This document shows, one piece after another, positions 1 to 8,507 of a stretch of 64,000 bases of DNA. Every line of letters starts with the position of its first letter. Position 1 is the stretch's first letter. The position numbers were made by a program, and so were the translations under genes. Source of the stretch: Clostridiales bacterium (lineage in GTDB: Bacteria; Bacillota; Clostridia; Oscillospirales; CAG-382); NCBI GenBank assembly GCA_004553575.1, contig SFLA01000001.1, forward strand, positions 77,742 to 141,741. The letters are read 5' to 3'. The notes beneath the pieces were generated by a model, which was not told the origin of the DNA, did not search any database, and was given only the letters and a program-made list of their open reading frames with translations.

Positions 1-1095
1 AAGCCGCGAGGCAGCAGAAGACAGTTCCGCTTCCTTCTTCTCAAGTTCCTTTTTTATCTCGGCCCGGCGGGAATCGCCGTTTTGTATGCCCGATATCTCG
101 CGTCCGGCTTCCTCGGCAATCGCAAGCAGCCCCTTTTCGTCGGTGCGGTATTTGCGCTTGAGCGAGTTTATCAGCTGAAGCCTGCTCTCGACCCGGTCGA
201 GCGCGGCGGCAGGGTCGCCCTCTCCGGGGTCGGTATATGAATACAGCGATTCCGCTATATCCGCAAGCTCTATTCTCGCCGAATCCAGACGCTCCGCAAG
301 CAATGCGCACTCGGGTACCGCGTCGGCGAGAGACCTGACCTCCCGCAGGGCGGAATCCGCAAGGGACACCGCGGAAATATCCGCACCGTAGAGCCGCGAA
401 TATGCTTCTCCGCAGCCGGAAATTATACGCTCGCGGTTGGCGAGCAGGCTCCGCTTTGCGGTGAGCTCCTCCTCCTCGCCCTCGGTTATATGCGCGGATT
501 CTATTTCGTGCAGGCGGTAAGCGAGCATATCCAGCCGCTCGGCGCGGTCGGATTCCGATTCTTCCAGCCTGCGCAGCTCGTTCTTAAGCGATATATAATC
601 GGAATAAACCCGTGAATACGCCGATTTTTCCGCCTCGTCGCGTGCAAAGGTGTCGAGCATACCCAGATGTGCCGAAACGTCAGCGAGCTTCATGGTATCC
701 TGCTGTCCGTGTATGTCGATAAGCAGTGACGCGGCGGAGCGCAGAAGCCCGGTCGGCACGGAACGCCCGTTAATCCGCGCAGTGCTTCGTCCGTCGGCGG
801 TTATCCTGCGCGAAAGCAGCAGGCTTCCGTCGCCGTCCGGCTCTATACCGATACCGGCAAGAGCGGCAACCGCATCTTCGGTGAGCGCGCCGAAAAAGCC
901 CTCGGCAGCCGCGTAGGCTTCTCCCGTCCGGATAATGCTCCGGTCGGTGCGGGCGCCGCAAAGCAGGGCTATTGAATCGATAAGTATACTTTTGCCCGCG
1001 CCGGTCTCGCCGGTGAAGACGGTCAGCCCTCCGGACAGATCGAGGTCAAGCGAGCGGAGCAGCGCGACATTCTCGACGTGCAGCGAAAAGAGCAT
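1..1095 (-). CDS. recN: DNA repair protein RecN, N-terminal part (cut by window edge)
   Basis: SMC-like ATPase that acts early in double-strand break repair. About 365 codons are visible; the gene runs off the left edge without a stop. The ATG at 1095 opens MLFSLHVENVALLRSLDLDL, followed by a Walker A loop TGETGAGKSILIDSI (about residues 29-43) and, near residue 130, the RecN-type DIHGQQDTM stretch. A long charged segment then begins, rich in Glu, Arg and Leu, as expected for the coiled coil. It starts 4 bp after the argR stop and is the last visible gene of the nusB-to-recN operon. RecN is commonly SOS-induced, but I see no LexA box just upstream. Confidence 0.95.
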   Translation of the reverse strand, partial: MLFSLHVENVALLRSLDLDLSGGLTVFTGETGAGKSILIDSIALLCGARTDRSIIRTGEAYAAAEGFFGALTEDAVAALAGIGIEPDGDGSLLLSRRITADGRSTARINGRSVPTGLLRSAASLLIDIHGQQDTMKLADVSAHLGMLDTFARDEAEKSAYSRVYSDYISLKNELRRLEESESDRAERLDMLAYRLHEIESAHITEGEEEELTAKRSLLANRERIISGCGEAYSRLYGADISAVSLADSALREVRSLADAVPECALLAERLDSARIELADIAESLYSYTDPGEGDPAAALDRVESRLQLINSLKRKYRTDEKGLLAIAEEAGREISGIQNGDSRRAEIKKELEKKEAELSSAASRL

Positions 1096-1099
1096 TTTA

Positions 1100-1558
1100 T
1101 CAGATCGCTCCTATCTGTTCCCTCATCATTTGGCAGATGCGGTCGGCATCTTCCTCGTTTTTGGTAATAAGTACTATCGTATCGTCACCGGCTATCGACC
1201 CGAGTATGCCCTCAAAGCACATAGCATCGATGGTGGCGCAAGCCGCCGACGCCATTGCCACATAGGTGTGAAGCACAACGAGATTCATTGCGCTGTCGAC
1301 GCTCTTTACGGTATCGGCAAGCATCTTTGAAAACTTCAAGGCGATATGCTCGGCGGTCGGCACGGTGGCGGAAACATAGCGGTAACTCCCTTTTCCGTTT
1401 GACGCCTTCACGATCTTCAGCTCGCGTATATCGCGGGATACGGTCGCCTGAGTGCATTCAAAGCCCGACTCCCGCAAAAGCCGAAGCAGCTCCTCCTGTG
1501 TATCGATCTCCCGGGTTCTGATGAGCTCCATGATCTTGGTCTGTCTTTTAAGTTTCAT
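1100..1558 (-). CDS. argR: Arginine repressor ArgR/AhrC
   Basis: Arginine-dependent transcriptional regulator of arginine biosynthesis and catabolism, 152 aa, the normal family length. The N-terminal winged helix (residues 1-70) contains the recognition segment QATVSRDIRELKIVK. The C-terminal hexamerisation and arginine-binding domain carries GSIAGDDTIVLI, matching the family's GTIAGDDT motif whose Asp pair contacts arginine. Its place between nadK and recN in the dxs-tlyA-nadK-argR-recN order is typical of Clostridia and Bacilli, and does not imply that the neighbouring genes are regulated by it. No ARG box was identified in the window. Confidence 0.96.
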   Translation of the reverse strand: MKLKRQTKIMELIRTREIDTQEELLRLLRESGFECTQATVSRDIRELKIVKASNGKGSYRYVSATVPTAEHIALKFSKMLADTVKSVDSAMNLVVLHTYVAMASAACATIDAMCFEGILGSIAGDDTIVLITKNEEDADRICQMMREQIGAI

Positions 1559-1569
1559 CGGCCTTCCCC

Positions 1570-2358
1570 TTACAGATTGAATTTTTTATGTACCACGGAA
1601 TAGAAGCATCCCGGTTTTATGCGTATAAGCGCCAGCTTTTCCGCACTTCTGCGTATCCGGACGGTGTCATCCGGATAAATGTGAACGCACTCGCGCGAAT
1701 CCAGCGTAAGGCAGGTGGTTCCGCCCTTATGGGCGCGCGCGGTAAGGGTCAGCACCGAATCTGCGGGAAATACTATGGATCTCGCCGCCGCGAGACGGTG
1801 CGGGCATACGGGAGTGGCGATTATCGCCTCCATACACGGGTCGAGCAGCGGTCCTCCCGCCGAGAGCGAATATGCGGTCGACCCGGTCGGGGTGGCGCAG
1901 ATAAGCCCGTCCGCCGAATAACTGCTGACCGGAGCTCCCCCGCAGGAAAGCGTTATATCCACTATCTTGGACACCTCTCCGCGTGACACGAGCGCTTCGT
2001 TGAGCACTGTATGCCGCTCGCTCACACCGTCGGCACGCAGTATCTCGGCGTCCAGCATCATCAGCCCCTCCGTGCGGTATTCGCCCGTTTTAAGCCGCGA
2101 AAGCAGCCCGATATCCTCAGGCTCGATGTCGTTCAGATATCCGAGTGTGCCGCAGTTGATACCGAGCACCGGAATCCCCAGGGGAGCCGCCTCGGCAGCC
2201 GCTCTCAGTACGGTGCCGTCGCCGCCCACCGATATTATAAGCTCCGGCGCTTCGTCCGAAACGGTAAAGCCCAGGCGCGAAAGCTCGCGCGCGGCGGCAA
2301 CGGCAGTCTCCTGCGCGAAAGGCTTTGAGGTGTTTATAAGCAGCTTGACCCGTTCCAT
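1570..2358 (-). CDS. nadK: NAD kinase
   Basis: Cytosolic kinase that phosphorylates NAD to NADP with ATP or polyphosphate. The protein is 262 aa. The diagnostic GGDGT motif appears in LIISVGGDGTVLRAAAEAAP (about residues 42-61), and the second conserved block is HTVLNEALVSRG, the NE/NA substrate-binding motif. A Gly-rich segment, ADGLICATPTGSTAYSLSAG, forms the rest of the active site. It lies 5 bp downstream of tlyA and 11 bp upstream of argR in the same operon. Start ATG at 2358 fits the family N-terminus (MERVKLLINTSKP). Confidence 0.96.
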   Translation of the reverse strand: MERVKLLINTSKPFAQETAVAAARELSRLGFTVSDEAPELIISVGGDGTVLRAAAEAAPLGIPVLGINCGTLGYLNDIEPEDIGLLSRLKTGEYRTEGLMMLDAEILRADGVSERHTVLNEALVSRGEVSKIVDITLSCGGAPVSSYSADGLICATPTGSTAYSLSAGGPLLDPCMEAIIATPVCPHRLAAARSIVFPADSVLTLTARAHKGGTTCLTLDSRECVHIYPDDTVRIRRSAEKLALIRIKPGCFYSVVHKKFNL

Positions 2359-2363
2359 TTAAG

Positions 2364-3089
2364 TCATACCCTTTCAAACAGTGCGAGATATTCGCGGTTT
2401 CCGTCCCCTCCCGGGATCGGCGAATCGGCAATGCGGATAAGCGAAAGCCCGTTTTCCGCCGCAGAGAGCGACAGCCGTGTGATTACGGCGGCGGCAACAC
2501 TTCCGTCGGGGTCGCGCAGTATACCGCCCTTCCCGATATGCTCCCTGCCCGCCTCGAACTGCGGCTTTACAAGAGATATAAAATAGCCTTTTTCAAGCAC
2601 CCTGGATACTGCGGGATATACCAGCGACTGCGATATGAACGAAAGGTCGGCGGTAACAAGCTGAGGCTCAAACGGCAGATCGGAGAGATTAAGATATCTC
2701 GCGTTGAAGCCCTCGATAACCGTGACCCTGCCGTCGGCGGCGAGCGAAGGGTCGATCTGACCGCGCCCGACGTCAAGCGCGCACACCCTCGCCGCTCCGT
2801 GCTTAAGAAGGCAGTCCGTAAATCCCCCGGTCGAAGCGCCTATGTCCAGCACCGAAAGCCCCTCCGGCGAAACGCCGAACACCTCAAGCGCCCGCTCGAG
2901 CTTTTCGCCCGCGCGGGAAACGAAACGGCAGGGGGAAAGCACGGATATCTCCGCGCCCTCGCGTACCTCCTCGCCCGGCTTGCGTGCGGGCACTCCGTTT
3001 ACCGTTACCCTTCCCGAAATTATATATTCTCTCGCCTGACTCCGGCTGCGCACACAGCCGGCGGCGACCAGATAATTGTCTAACCGCAT
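2364..3089 (-). CDS. tlyA: TlyA-family rRNA methyltransferase (S4 + FtsJ domains)
   Basis: Predicted 2'-O-ribose methyltransferase of rRNA; the family was first named haemolysin. I chose the ATG at 3089 because MRLDNYLVAAGCVRSRSQA is the standard S4 RNA-binding start; the reading frame is open further upstream inside dxs, but that extension is a shadow. The S4 domain covers residues 1-60. The Rossmann methyltransferase follows, with the SAM loop LDIGASTGGFTDCLL and the catalytic K-D-K-E set, seen in part as FVSRAGEKL, ADLSFIS and SLVKPQFEAG. The length of 241 aa is slightly short for the family. The start overlaps the dxs stop by 10 bp, indicating translational coupling. Confidence 0.93.
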   Translation of the reverse strand: MRLDNYLVAAGCVRSRSQAREYIISGRVTVNGVPARKPGEEVREGAEISVLSPCRFVSRAGEKLERALEVFGVSPEGLSVLDIGASTGGFTDCLLKHGAARVCALDVGRGQIDPSLAADGRVTVIEGFNARYLNLSDLPFEPQLVTADLSFISQSLVYPAVSRVLEKGYFISLVKPQFEAGREHIGKGGILRDPDGSVAAAVITRLSLSAAENGLSLIRIADSPIPGGDGNREYLALFERV

Positions 3090-4912
3090 ATTTTTCTGAG
3101 TATCGAATCGGCGTCGATTCCGGCGGCGGCGCGCAGCTCGGCAATCGTGCCCTGCGGCAAAAAGCCGTCGGCGGCAAGAATCTCGACCCGGCGGCGGGTT
3201 CGGTCGGCGGCGCAGAGCGCCGCTATCTCTTCGCCGATACCGCCGCTCTTCATACCCTCCTCGGCGACCACGACAAGCGGCGCGGAGCGGATAAGGCCGG
3301 AAATGTCCGGCAGCGGCTTTATTTTTATAAGCCTTATAAGGCGTATGTTCATACCGTTGGCACGGGCGGTGACGCACGCCTTTTCGCACTCGGAGGTCTC
3401 GCTCCCATAGGTCACCACCGCGGCATTGGGAAACTCTCCGGAACCGTAATCGGTAACGGCATAGTCGCCGTCCGAAACGGATTTACCCTCCGGAACCGCT
3501 CCGCGCGGGTAGCGGACGGCGCAAGGAGCGTCCATATCCAGCGCAGCCTTAAGACAAACGCGAAGCTCGGATTCGGTGTACGGCGAAAACACGGTAAGCC
3601 CGGGCACAGCGTTCATAAACGAAACGTCAAACATTCCGTGATGGGTGGGCCCGTCCGCGCCGACAATTCCGGCGCGGTCTATTGCAAGCACGACCGGAAG
3701 CGACTGCAGTGCGACGTCGTGTATAAGTTGATCGTAGGCGCGCTGTGCAAACGTGGAATACAGAGCCAGCACCGGCTTTTTTCCGCCGGCGGCAAGTCCC
3801 GCCGAAAAGGTCATGGCGTGCTCCTCGGCAATGCCCACATCGAAGAATCTTTCGGGAAACCTGGAAGCAAAGCCGACAAGTCCGGTGCCGTCCTTCATGG
3901 CCGCGGTCACCGCGCAGATACGGTCGTCGAGCTCGGCGAGCCTGCAAAGCTCGTCGCCGAATACATCGGAACAGCTCCGTGCGCCGTTGATTATATTGCC
4001 GGTTTCTATATCAAAGCCGGATACGCCGTGGTAAAGGTCGGGCTCGCGCTCGGCGGGAGGATATCCCTCGCCCTTGCGGGTGCATATGTGTACGACCGAG
4101 CAGACCCCGTCGTTTTTCGCCTCGCGAAGTACGTCCTCGATCTTTGCAATGTCTTTACCGTCTATCGGTCCGAAGTAATGAAGCCCGAGCTGCTCGAAGA
4201 AATTCTCGCGTACGAAGACTCTCTTTACACAATTCTTCAGCCTGCGCGCGCCCTTAACGAGATACTTTCCGATTCCGGGCACCGCTCCGAACAGCTTCTC
4301 CGTAAAGCTCTTGAACCTGAAATACCGTTTGCTGGTGCGTATCCTGGCGAGATGCCGTGAATTGCCGCCGACATTGCGGGAAATCGACATTCCGTTATCG
4401 TTAAGCACGATAATCAGATTGTCGTACTTTGCGCAGTTATTAAGCGCCTCGTAAGCCATTCCGCCGGTAAGCGCTCCGTCTCCTATCACCGCGACGGTGC
4501 AGGAATCGCTGCCCGACAGCTTGTCCGCGGCGGCAAAGCCCACCGCCGCCGACACCGACGTGGAGGCGTGTCCGCTCCCGAAGGCGTCGCAATCGCTCTC
4601 CGACCGCTTCTGAAAACCGGATATTCCGCCGTAGGTGCGCAGCGCAGCCGCCATTCCGTCCTTCCTGCCGGTGATTATTTTATGTACGTAGCTCTGATGG
4701 CTAACATCGAAAATAATTCTGTCATGAGGACAGTCGAACACGCGGTGCAGTGCCAGAGTAAGCTCTACCACTCCCAGATTCGAGGCGAGATGCCCTCCGC
4801 GCTCCGACGTAACTTTTATAAGAAATTCGCGTATCTCCGCCGAAAGCACCCTGAGCTGCTCCGGCGACAGAGCTTTTACGTCCTCGGGAGAATTAACATT
4901 TTCGAGTATCAA
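3080..4912 (-). CDS. dxs: 1-deoxy-D-xylulose-5-phosphate synthase
   Basis: Thiamine-diphosphate enzyme for the first step of the MEP isoprenoid pathway (pyruvate + glyceraldehyde-3-phosphate). The product is 610 aa, near the usual 610-640. The ThDP-binding block GDGALTGGMAYEALNN (about residues 143-158) ends in the NDN pair that binds Mg. The LHYFGPIDGKD segment and the C-terminal transketolase domain AIDRAGIVGADGPTHHG are also present. In the same operon ispA makes the downstream farnesyl diphosphate, so both ends of isoprenoid supply are co-transcribed with the OLE RNA. Because dxs needs thiamine diphosphate, the thiT/tpk locus at about 25 kb is functionally linked. Confidence 0.97.
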   Translation of the reverse strand: MILENVNSPEDVKALSPEQLRVLSAEIREFLIKVTSERGGHLASNLGVVELTLALHRVFDCPHDRIIFDVSHQSYVHKIITGRKDGMAAALRTYGGISGFQKRSESDCDAFGSGHASTSVSAAVGFAAADKLSGSDSCTVAVIGDGALTGGMAYEALNNCAKYDNLIIVLNDNGMSISRNVGGNSRHLARIRTSKRYFRFKSFTEKLFGAVPGIGKYLVKGARRLKNCVKRVFVRENFFEQLGLHYFGPIDGKDIAKIEDVLREAKNDGVCSVVHICTRKGEGYPPAEREPDLYHGVSGFDIETGNIINGARSCSDVFGDELCRLAELDDRICAVTAAMKDGTGLVGFASRFPERFFDVGIAEEHAMTFSAGLAAGGKKPVLALYSTFAQRAYDQLIHDVALQSLPVVLAIDRAGIVGADGPTHHGMFDVSFMNAVPGLTVFSPYTESELRVCLKAALDMDAPCAVRYPRGAVPEGKSVSDGDYAVTDYGSGEFPNAAVVTYGSETSECEKACVTARANGMNIRLIRLIKIKPLPDISGLIRSAPLVVVAEEGMKSGGIGEEIAALCAADRTRRRVEILAADGFLPQGTIAELRAAAGIDADSILRKICG

Positions 4913-4925
4913 GACAGTTTCCCCC

Positions 4926-5486
4926 TCAGCTCTTCTTTTTTCTGCCGAATACGCAGAGCACGCGCGCGCAGAAGTGGGTTATTTCGCGGCTTTTCTCCAT
5001 TGCAATACGCTTGCCGAGCGCCTTTCCGCCGACGGTTACCGAAGCGACCATAGAGGTCATGGCGAGAGTAAGCCAGAACGCCGCGGCGGCGGAAAGCTCG
5101 GAAAACAGCACGGCGGCGATCGATGCGGCGGACGCTCCGCTCACGACTCCGCAAATATCCCCGACAATATCGTTACAGAATGACGCGACCTTTTCGGCGT
5201 TGGTTATAAGCCAAACCGCCTTTTTGCCGGCAGGGTCCTTCTTCGCCGCCATCGCGTTGAAGGCGGACATCTCCGCCGTTGCAACCGCAAGGCCGAACAC
5301 ATCGAACAGTATTCCCAGCAACACAAACAAGAGCAGCACGATGAGTGCTGCCCACACAGGTAGATCCTCGAGCGTCTCTCCGGATAGAATAGACAGCAAC
5401 GCGGTCATGATAAAACTGAACAGAAACGCGAAGCCGATCCACAGCCGACGGGCGCGGCGCCGGACTTTTTCTTTGTCGTTTTTCAT
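4926..5486 (-). CDS. oapA: OLE-associated membrane protein OapA
   Basis: A 186-aa membrane protein encoded immediately after the OLE RNA and immediately before dxs, the defining position of OapA, which binds OLE RNA and recruits it to the membrane in Bacillus halodurans. Visible are a basic N-terminus (MKNDKEKVRRRARR), a hydrophobic segment at about 13-35, a long hydrophobic stretch at about 45-75 (ALIVLLLFVLLGILFDVFGL), two more at about 100-125 and 128-150, and a basic C-terminus ending GRKKKS. The fold resembles the DUF21 transmembrane domain of CorB/CNNM-type proteins, so it could be annotated as a CorB fragment. I chose the ATG at 5486; the longer frame would run into the RNA. Role in Mg homeostasis, ethanol or cold tolerance is known from B. 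halodurans and only inferred here. Confidence 0.86.
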   Translation of the reverse strand: MKNDKEKVRRRARRLWIGFAFLFSFIMTALLSILSGETLEDLPVWAALIVLLLFVLLGILFDVFGLAVATAEMSAFNAMAAKKDPAGKKAVWLITNAEKVASFCNDIVGDICGVVSGASAASIAAVLFSELSAAAAFWLTLAMTSMVASVTVGGKALGKRIAMEKSREITHFCARVLCVFGRKKKS

Positions 5487-5520
5487 TAAAAAATATCCCC
5501 GTTTGAAATAAAGCGAATGA

Positions 5521-6136
5521 AAAAATGGCGGCACGGAGCGTAGACCTTGCGGCTTACGGTCAAGTAGGGTTTCCCCGCGGCCTGCTTCTCGTCGCCGATA
5601 AAGCGGTTCCCCATTAAAGGCCGGGTCGGAGCGTTACCGCATCCGCGACTTGATTGCCTATGAGTCCGCACTGTAATCCGTCCCATGCCAGTTCCCCCAG
5701 CGGGAACAACAGTCTAGGAGATTTCCTCAATAGCAGCAGAACATTCTTTTATCCTCTTTTGCAGACATGATTTCAAGCGCTATTATTCGGGACAGTTAGC
5801 TACACTCCCCCGACCTGAACGCTATCCGCCATGCCCACTCAAGGCCGGCTACATCTATCCACAGCATCAGTCTATGGTCTGTACCGCATGATAGGTCTAA
5901 TCTTAATCCCGTAGCCCCGCGCCAGTATAACCGCGGTCGGCCACAGGAAAAAGCCTCCAAGGAAAGAGGGACGCTTGCCCCATGCCATTGGGGTCGCCCG
6001 CAGTCCTATATCTCCCAGCACCCACCCTGCACTGGGCGTACAAAGCAAGCACCAGAAGCTTCATCGATTTGCCGTTCGACGTATTTTTAGGCACGCCTTC
6101 AAAAATGCAGTGCTAACTAGAATACTGCGCCATTCC
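5521..6136 (-). ncRNA. ole: OLE RNA (ornate large extremophilic RNA)
   Basis: A 616-nt stretch with no credible gene lies between ispA and oapA, the invariant genomic position of OLE RNA, and matches the roughly 610-nt family length. A promoter ends at 6144, placing the 5' end near 6136. The two ends pair: AATGGCG (minus strand, 6134-6128) with CGCCATT (5530-5524), a 7-bp closing stem. A second 5' stem is GCAGT/ACTGC. The 3' half is dense in GC-rich, structured sequence, including TTGAGGAAATCTCC near 5730 and GGACGGATTACAGTGCGGAC near 5670-5690, which I recall as strongly conserved OLE sequence. The RNA ends about 35 nt before the oapA start. Exact ends are inferred. Confidence 0.9.
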
Positions 6137-6143
6137 GATTATT

Positions 6144-6171
6144 AATATACCATACTTCTGCATAAAATCAA
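6144..6171 (-). promoter_or_regulatory. OLE RNA promoter with extended -10
   Basis: On the minus strand, TTGATT (6171-6166) is followed by a 16-bp spacer and TATATT (6149-6144), with TG one base before the -10 (TGGTATATT), an extended -10. Transcription would start near 6136, exactly at the base of the 7-bp stem that closes the RNA. Just upstream, GGGGATA (6172-6178) and TATCCCC (6198-6204) form an inverted repeat beside a T-run, possibly partial termination of ispA readthrough. Confidence 0.75.
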
Positions 6172-6231
6172 GGGGATAGGCAAAAAAATATTCAGCATAT
6201 CCCCGCTATATTCAGTATTTATCGTATTTTT

Positions 6232-7095
6232 TCACTTTTTTCTCACCGCCGTCGAGGCGCACAGCTCTATAAGGCGGTCCCTGCCTTCGCAGTCCGGCAG
6301 AGGCGAAAGCAGCTTCTGCGCACGGGCGCAGAGAGCGCTCACCGCATCGCGCGTTTTTTTCTCGCCGAGAAGGGTCACGAAGGTCGCCTTATGATCCCGC
6401 TCGTCCTTCCCGCGCGACTTCCCGGTTTCGGCCGTTCCGTCGCAATCCAAAAGATCGTCGGTCATCTGGAACAGCAGTCCGTAGACGTCGCCGAAGGACT
6501 CGGCAACATCGGTCGGGTACCCCGCGGCAAGGCTCCCGAGCATGCACGAAAGCGAAAGCAGGCAGCCGGTCTTAAGCGACTGAAGCCGTATAAGCTCGCG
6601 CTCGGTCGCGGTAAACACGCTTGAAAGCAGGTCTGTCTGCTGTCCCGCCATCATTCCGCATGCCTTTCGGGCGGTAAGCGCGGCGGCGGCGGAATTTACG
6701 GAATCCGTCATATACGGGTTGGACGCGGCGGTCTCGCACCCCTTAAGCAGCAGAGTGTCCCCCGCAAGTATCGCGGTCGCCACGCCGTACACCATGTGAT
6801 TGGTCGGCTTCCCTCGGCGAAGCACGTCGTTGTCCATCGCCGGAAGGTCGTCATGTATCAGCGACGAGGTATGTATCATCTCGACCGCGGCGGCATACGG
6901 AAGCGCCGGAGAAAAATCGCTTTTTCCGGAGCAGATCATATAAAACTCCGCGCAGAGATACGGCCGTATCCGCTTTCCGCCGGACAGCGCCGAATACCTC
7001 ATCGCCTCGTAAAGCTTGGCGTAGGGCGCATCCTTCGGGCAGGAAAGCAGCCTGTCAAGCTCGGCGTTTACCGCCGAAGCAACCTTATTTATCAT
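6232..7095 (-). CDS. ispA: Farnesyl diphosphate synthase (short-chain polyprenyl synthase)
   Basis: Condenses IPP with DMAPP and GPP to give farnesyl diphosphate. Length 287 aa. The first aspartate-rich motif reads HDDLPAMDNDVLRRGKPTNH (about residues 81-100), and the second is LLFQMTDDLLD. GGKRIRP at about 40-46 binds the diphosphate. The chain ends TAVRKK, the usual basic C-terminus. Two bulky-residue positions before the first DDxxD are TSSLIHDD, consistent with a C10-C15 enzyme rather than a longer-chain one. The start overlaps xseB by 11 bp. OLE RNA follows downstream as in known OLE operons. Confidence 0.96.
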   Translation of the reverse strand: MINKVASAVNAELDRLLSCPKDAPYAKLYEAMRYSALSGGKRIRPYLCAEFYMICSGKSDFSPALPYAAAVEMIHTSSLIHDDLPAMDNDVLRRGKPTNHMVYGVATAILAGDTLLLKGCETAASNPYMTDSVNSAAAALTARKACGMMAGQQTDLLSSVFTATERELIRLQSLKTGCLLSLSCMLGSLAAGYPTDVAESFGDVYGLLFQMTDDLLDCDGTAETGKSRGKDERDHKATFVTLLGEKKTRDAVSALCARAQKLLSPLPDCEGRDRLIELCASTAVRKK

Positions 7096-7312
7096 TGAAG
7101 TCTTCCTCTTTTACTCCGGTTGCGGTTTCGGTGAGTATTTTCACGCGCTGCTCCGCGGAGTCCAGCTTTTCCGTGCAGTACTTCACCAGCGAAGTGCCCT
7201 CCTCGAACAGCTCGATGGACTTATCAAGCTCAAGCGATCCGCTTTCCAGCCCCCGCACTATCTCCGCAAGCCGCGCAAGCGCCTGCTCAAAGGTAAGCTC
7301 GTTTTCGTTCAT
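7085..7312 (-). CDS. xseB: Exodeoxyribonuclease VII small subunit
   Basis: Small subunit that joins XseA to form ExoVII, a single-strand-specific exonuclease. At 75 aa it has the standard size. The family signature is intact: LTFEQALARLAEIVRGLESG followed by LELDKSIELFEEGTSLVKYC and a Glu-rich end. The ATG at 7312 overlaps the xseA stop by 4 bp (ATGA type), and the stop overlaps ispA, so the three genes are translationally coupled. Confidence 0.96.
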   Translation of the reverse strand: MNENELTFEQALARLAEIVRGLESGSLELDKSIELFEEGTSLVKYCTEKLDSAEQRVKILTETATGVKEEDFNDK

Positions 7313-8502
7313 ATCTTTTCCGCCTCCATGGTTCCGTCGGACAGTCTGAGCGAAAACCTCTCGCCCGACGGTATGTCGTCAACGCTTTTTATAAGCTTCC
7401 CGTCTTTCCCGAACGCCGCCCCGTATCCGCGTGCAAGTATCGCAAGCGGATTAAGCGGAGCAAGCGCCGCGCTTTTTGTTTCAAGCGCTCCGCGTGCGCG
7501 CATAACCGCGGTTTCCGCGGCGCGCACCAGCTTGTCGTCCAGTCTTGCTACCGCCATGCGCTTTTCATCAACCGCCGTGCGCGGGGTTGACATTGCGCGG
7601 GAGGATGCAAGAAGCTCCAGCCGGTGCCTGTGTCCGGCGAGCACGCTTCCGAGCAGCGAGCAGAGACGGGTCTGCACGTTGCGGAGCTGACGCGCCGTAT
7701 CCTTCGAATCCGGAACGGCTATCTCTGCGGCGGCGGACGGCGTGGGCGCCCGGACATCCGCCACAAAATCGGCTATGGTAAAATCGGTCTCGTGACCGAC
7801 CGCAGAGATTACGGGTATACGGCAGTCGTAGATGCGCCGTGCGAGCTTCTCGTCGTTAAACGCCCACAGATCCTCGATCGAACCGCCCCCGCGGCCGATG
7901 ATAATAAGATCGCATTTGCCCTCGCGGTCAAAGAAGTCCACCGCGCGTATAAGATTCTGCGCCGCGGATTCGCCCTGAACGAGCGAAGGATACAGCCGTA
8001 TCTCGGCGGCGGGGAAACGGCGGCGGGTAACGGTTATCATATCCCGCACGGCCGCTCCGGTCGGCGCCGTGATTATTCCGATATGCAGCGGAATCTTCGG
8101 GAGCGGCTTCTTATGCGCGTCGTCGAACAGACCCTCCGCCGCCAGTCTCTTTTTAAGCTGCTCGAACGCGACATACAGCGACCCCACTCCGTCGGGTATC
8201 ATTTCGGAAACGTAGAGCTGATACTTTCCCTGCGCGGCGTAAAGGGATATCCGCCCGCGGCAGATCACCTTCATGCCGTCGGACGGCACGAAAGCCAGCC
8301 GGGACAGCTCGCCCCGGAACATGACCGACGGGAGCAGACTGCCCTCGTCCTTGAGCGTAAAGAACAGATGCCCGGTGCGGTTGGGAGAATAGTTGCTTAT
8401 TTCGCCCTTCACCCAAACGTCGCGCAGCGGCGGTACGTTCTCCAGAATCTCTTTTATAAAGCTGTTAAGCTGGGTTACGGTTATTGCCGATGAACTGTCC
8501 AT
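7309..8502 (-). CDS. xseA: Exodeoxyribonuclease VII large subunit
   Basis: Catalytic subunit of ExoVII, degrading single-stranded DNA to oligonucleotides. The 397-aa product has an N-terminal OB fold (WVKGEISNYSPNRTGHLFFT, about residues 24-43) and the nuclease core with IGIITAPTGAAVRDMITVTRRR and IIIGRGGGSIEDLWAFNDE. The VGHETDFTIADFVADVRAPT block is also present, followed by a long charged helical region and the C-terminal LARGYG motif. In Bacillus folD lies upstream; here it is absent and nusB precedes directly with a 5-bp gap. Confidence 0.96.
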   Translation of the reverse strand: MDSSSAITVTQLNSFIKEILENVPPLRDVWVKGEISNYSPNRTGHLFFTLKDEGSLLPSVMFRGELSRLAFVPSDGMKVICRGRISLYAAQGKYQLYVSEMIPDGVGSLYVAFEQLKKRLAAEGLFDDAHKKPLPKIPLHIGIITAPTGAAVRDMITVTRRRFPAAEIRLYPSLVQGESAAQNLIRAVDFFDREGKCDLIIIGRGGGSIEDLWAFNDEKLARRIYDCRIPVISAVGHETDFTIADFVADVRAPTPSAAAEIAVPDSKDTARQLRNVQTRLCSLLGSVLAGHRHRLELLASSRAMSTPRTAVDEKRMAVARLDDKLVRAAETAVMRARGALETKSAALAPLNPLAILARGYGAAFGKDGKLIKSVDDIPSGERFSLRLSDGTMEAEKI

Positions 8503-8507
8503 TCCGA

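Noticed and set aside
5486..6094. Short minus-strand frames inside the OLE region (66 and 63 codons)
   Set aside because: They fall in a stretch explained by structured RNA, have no RBS and no recognisable protein.
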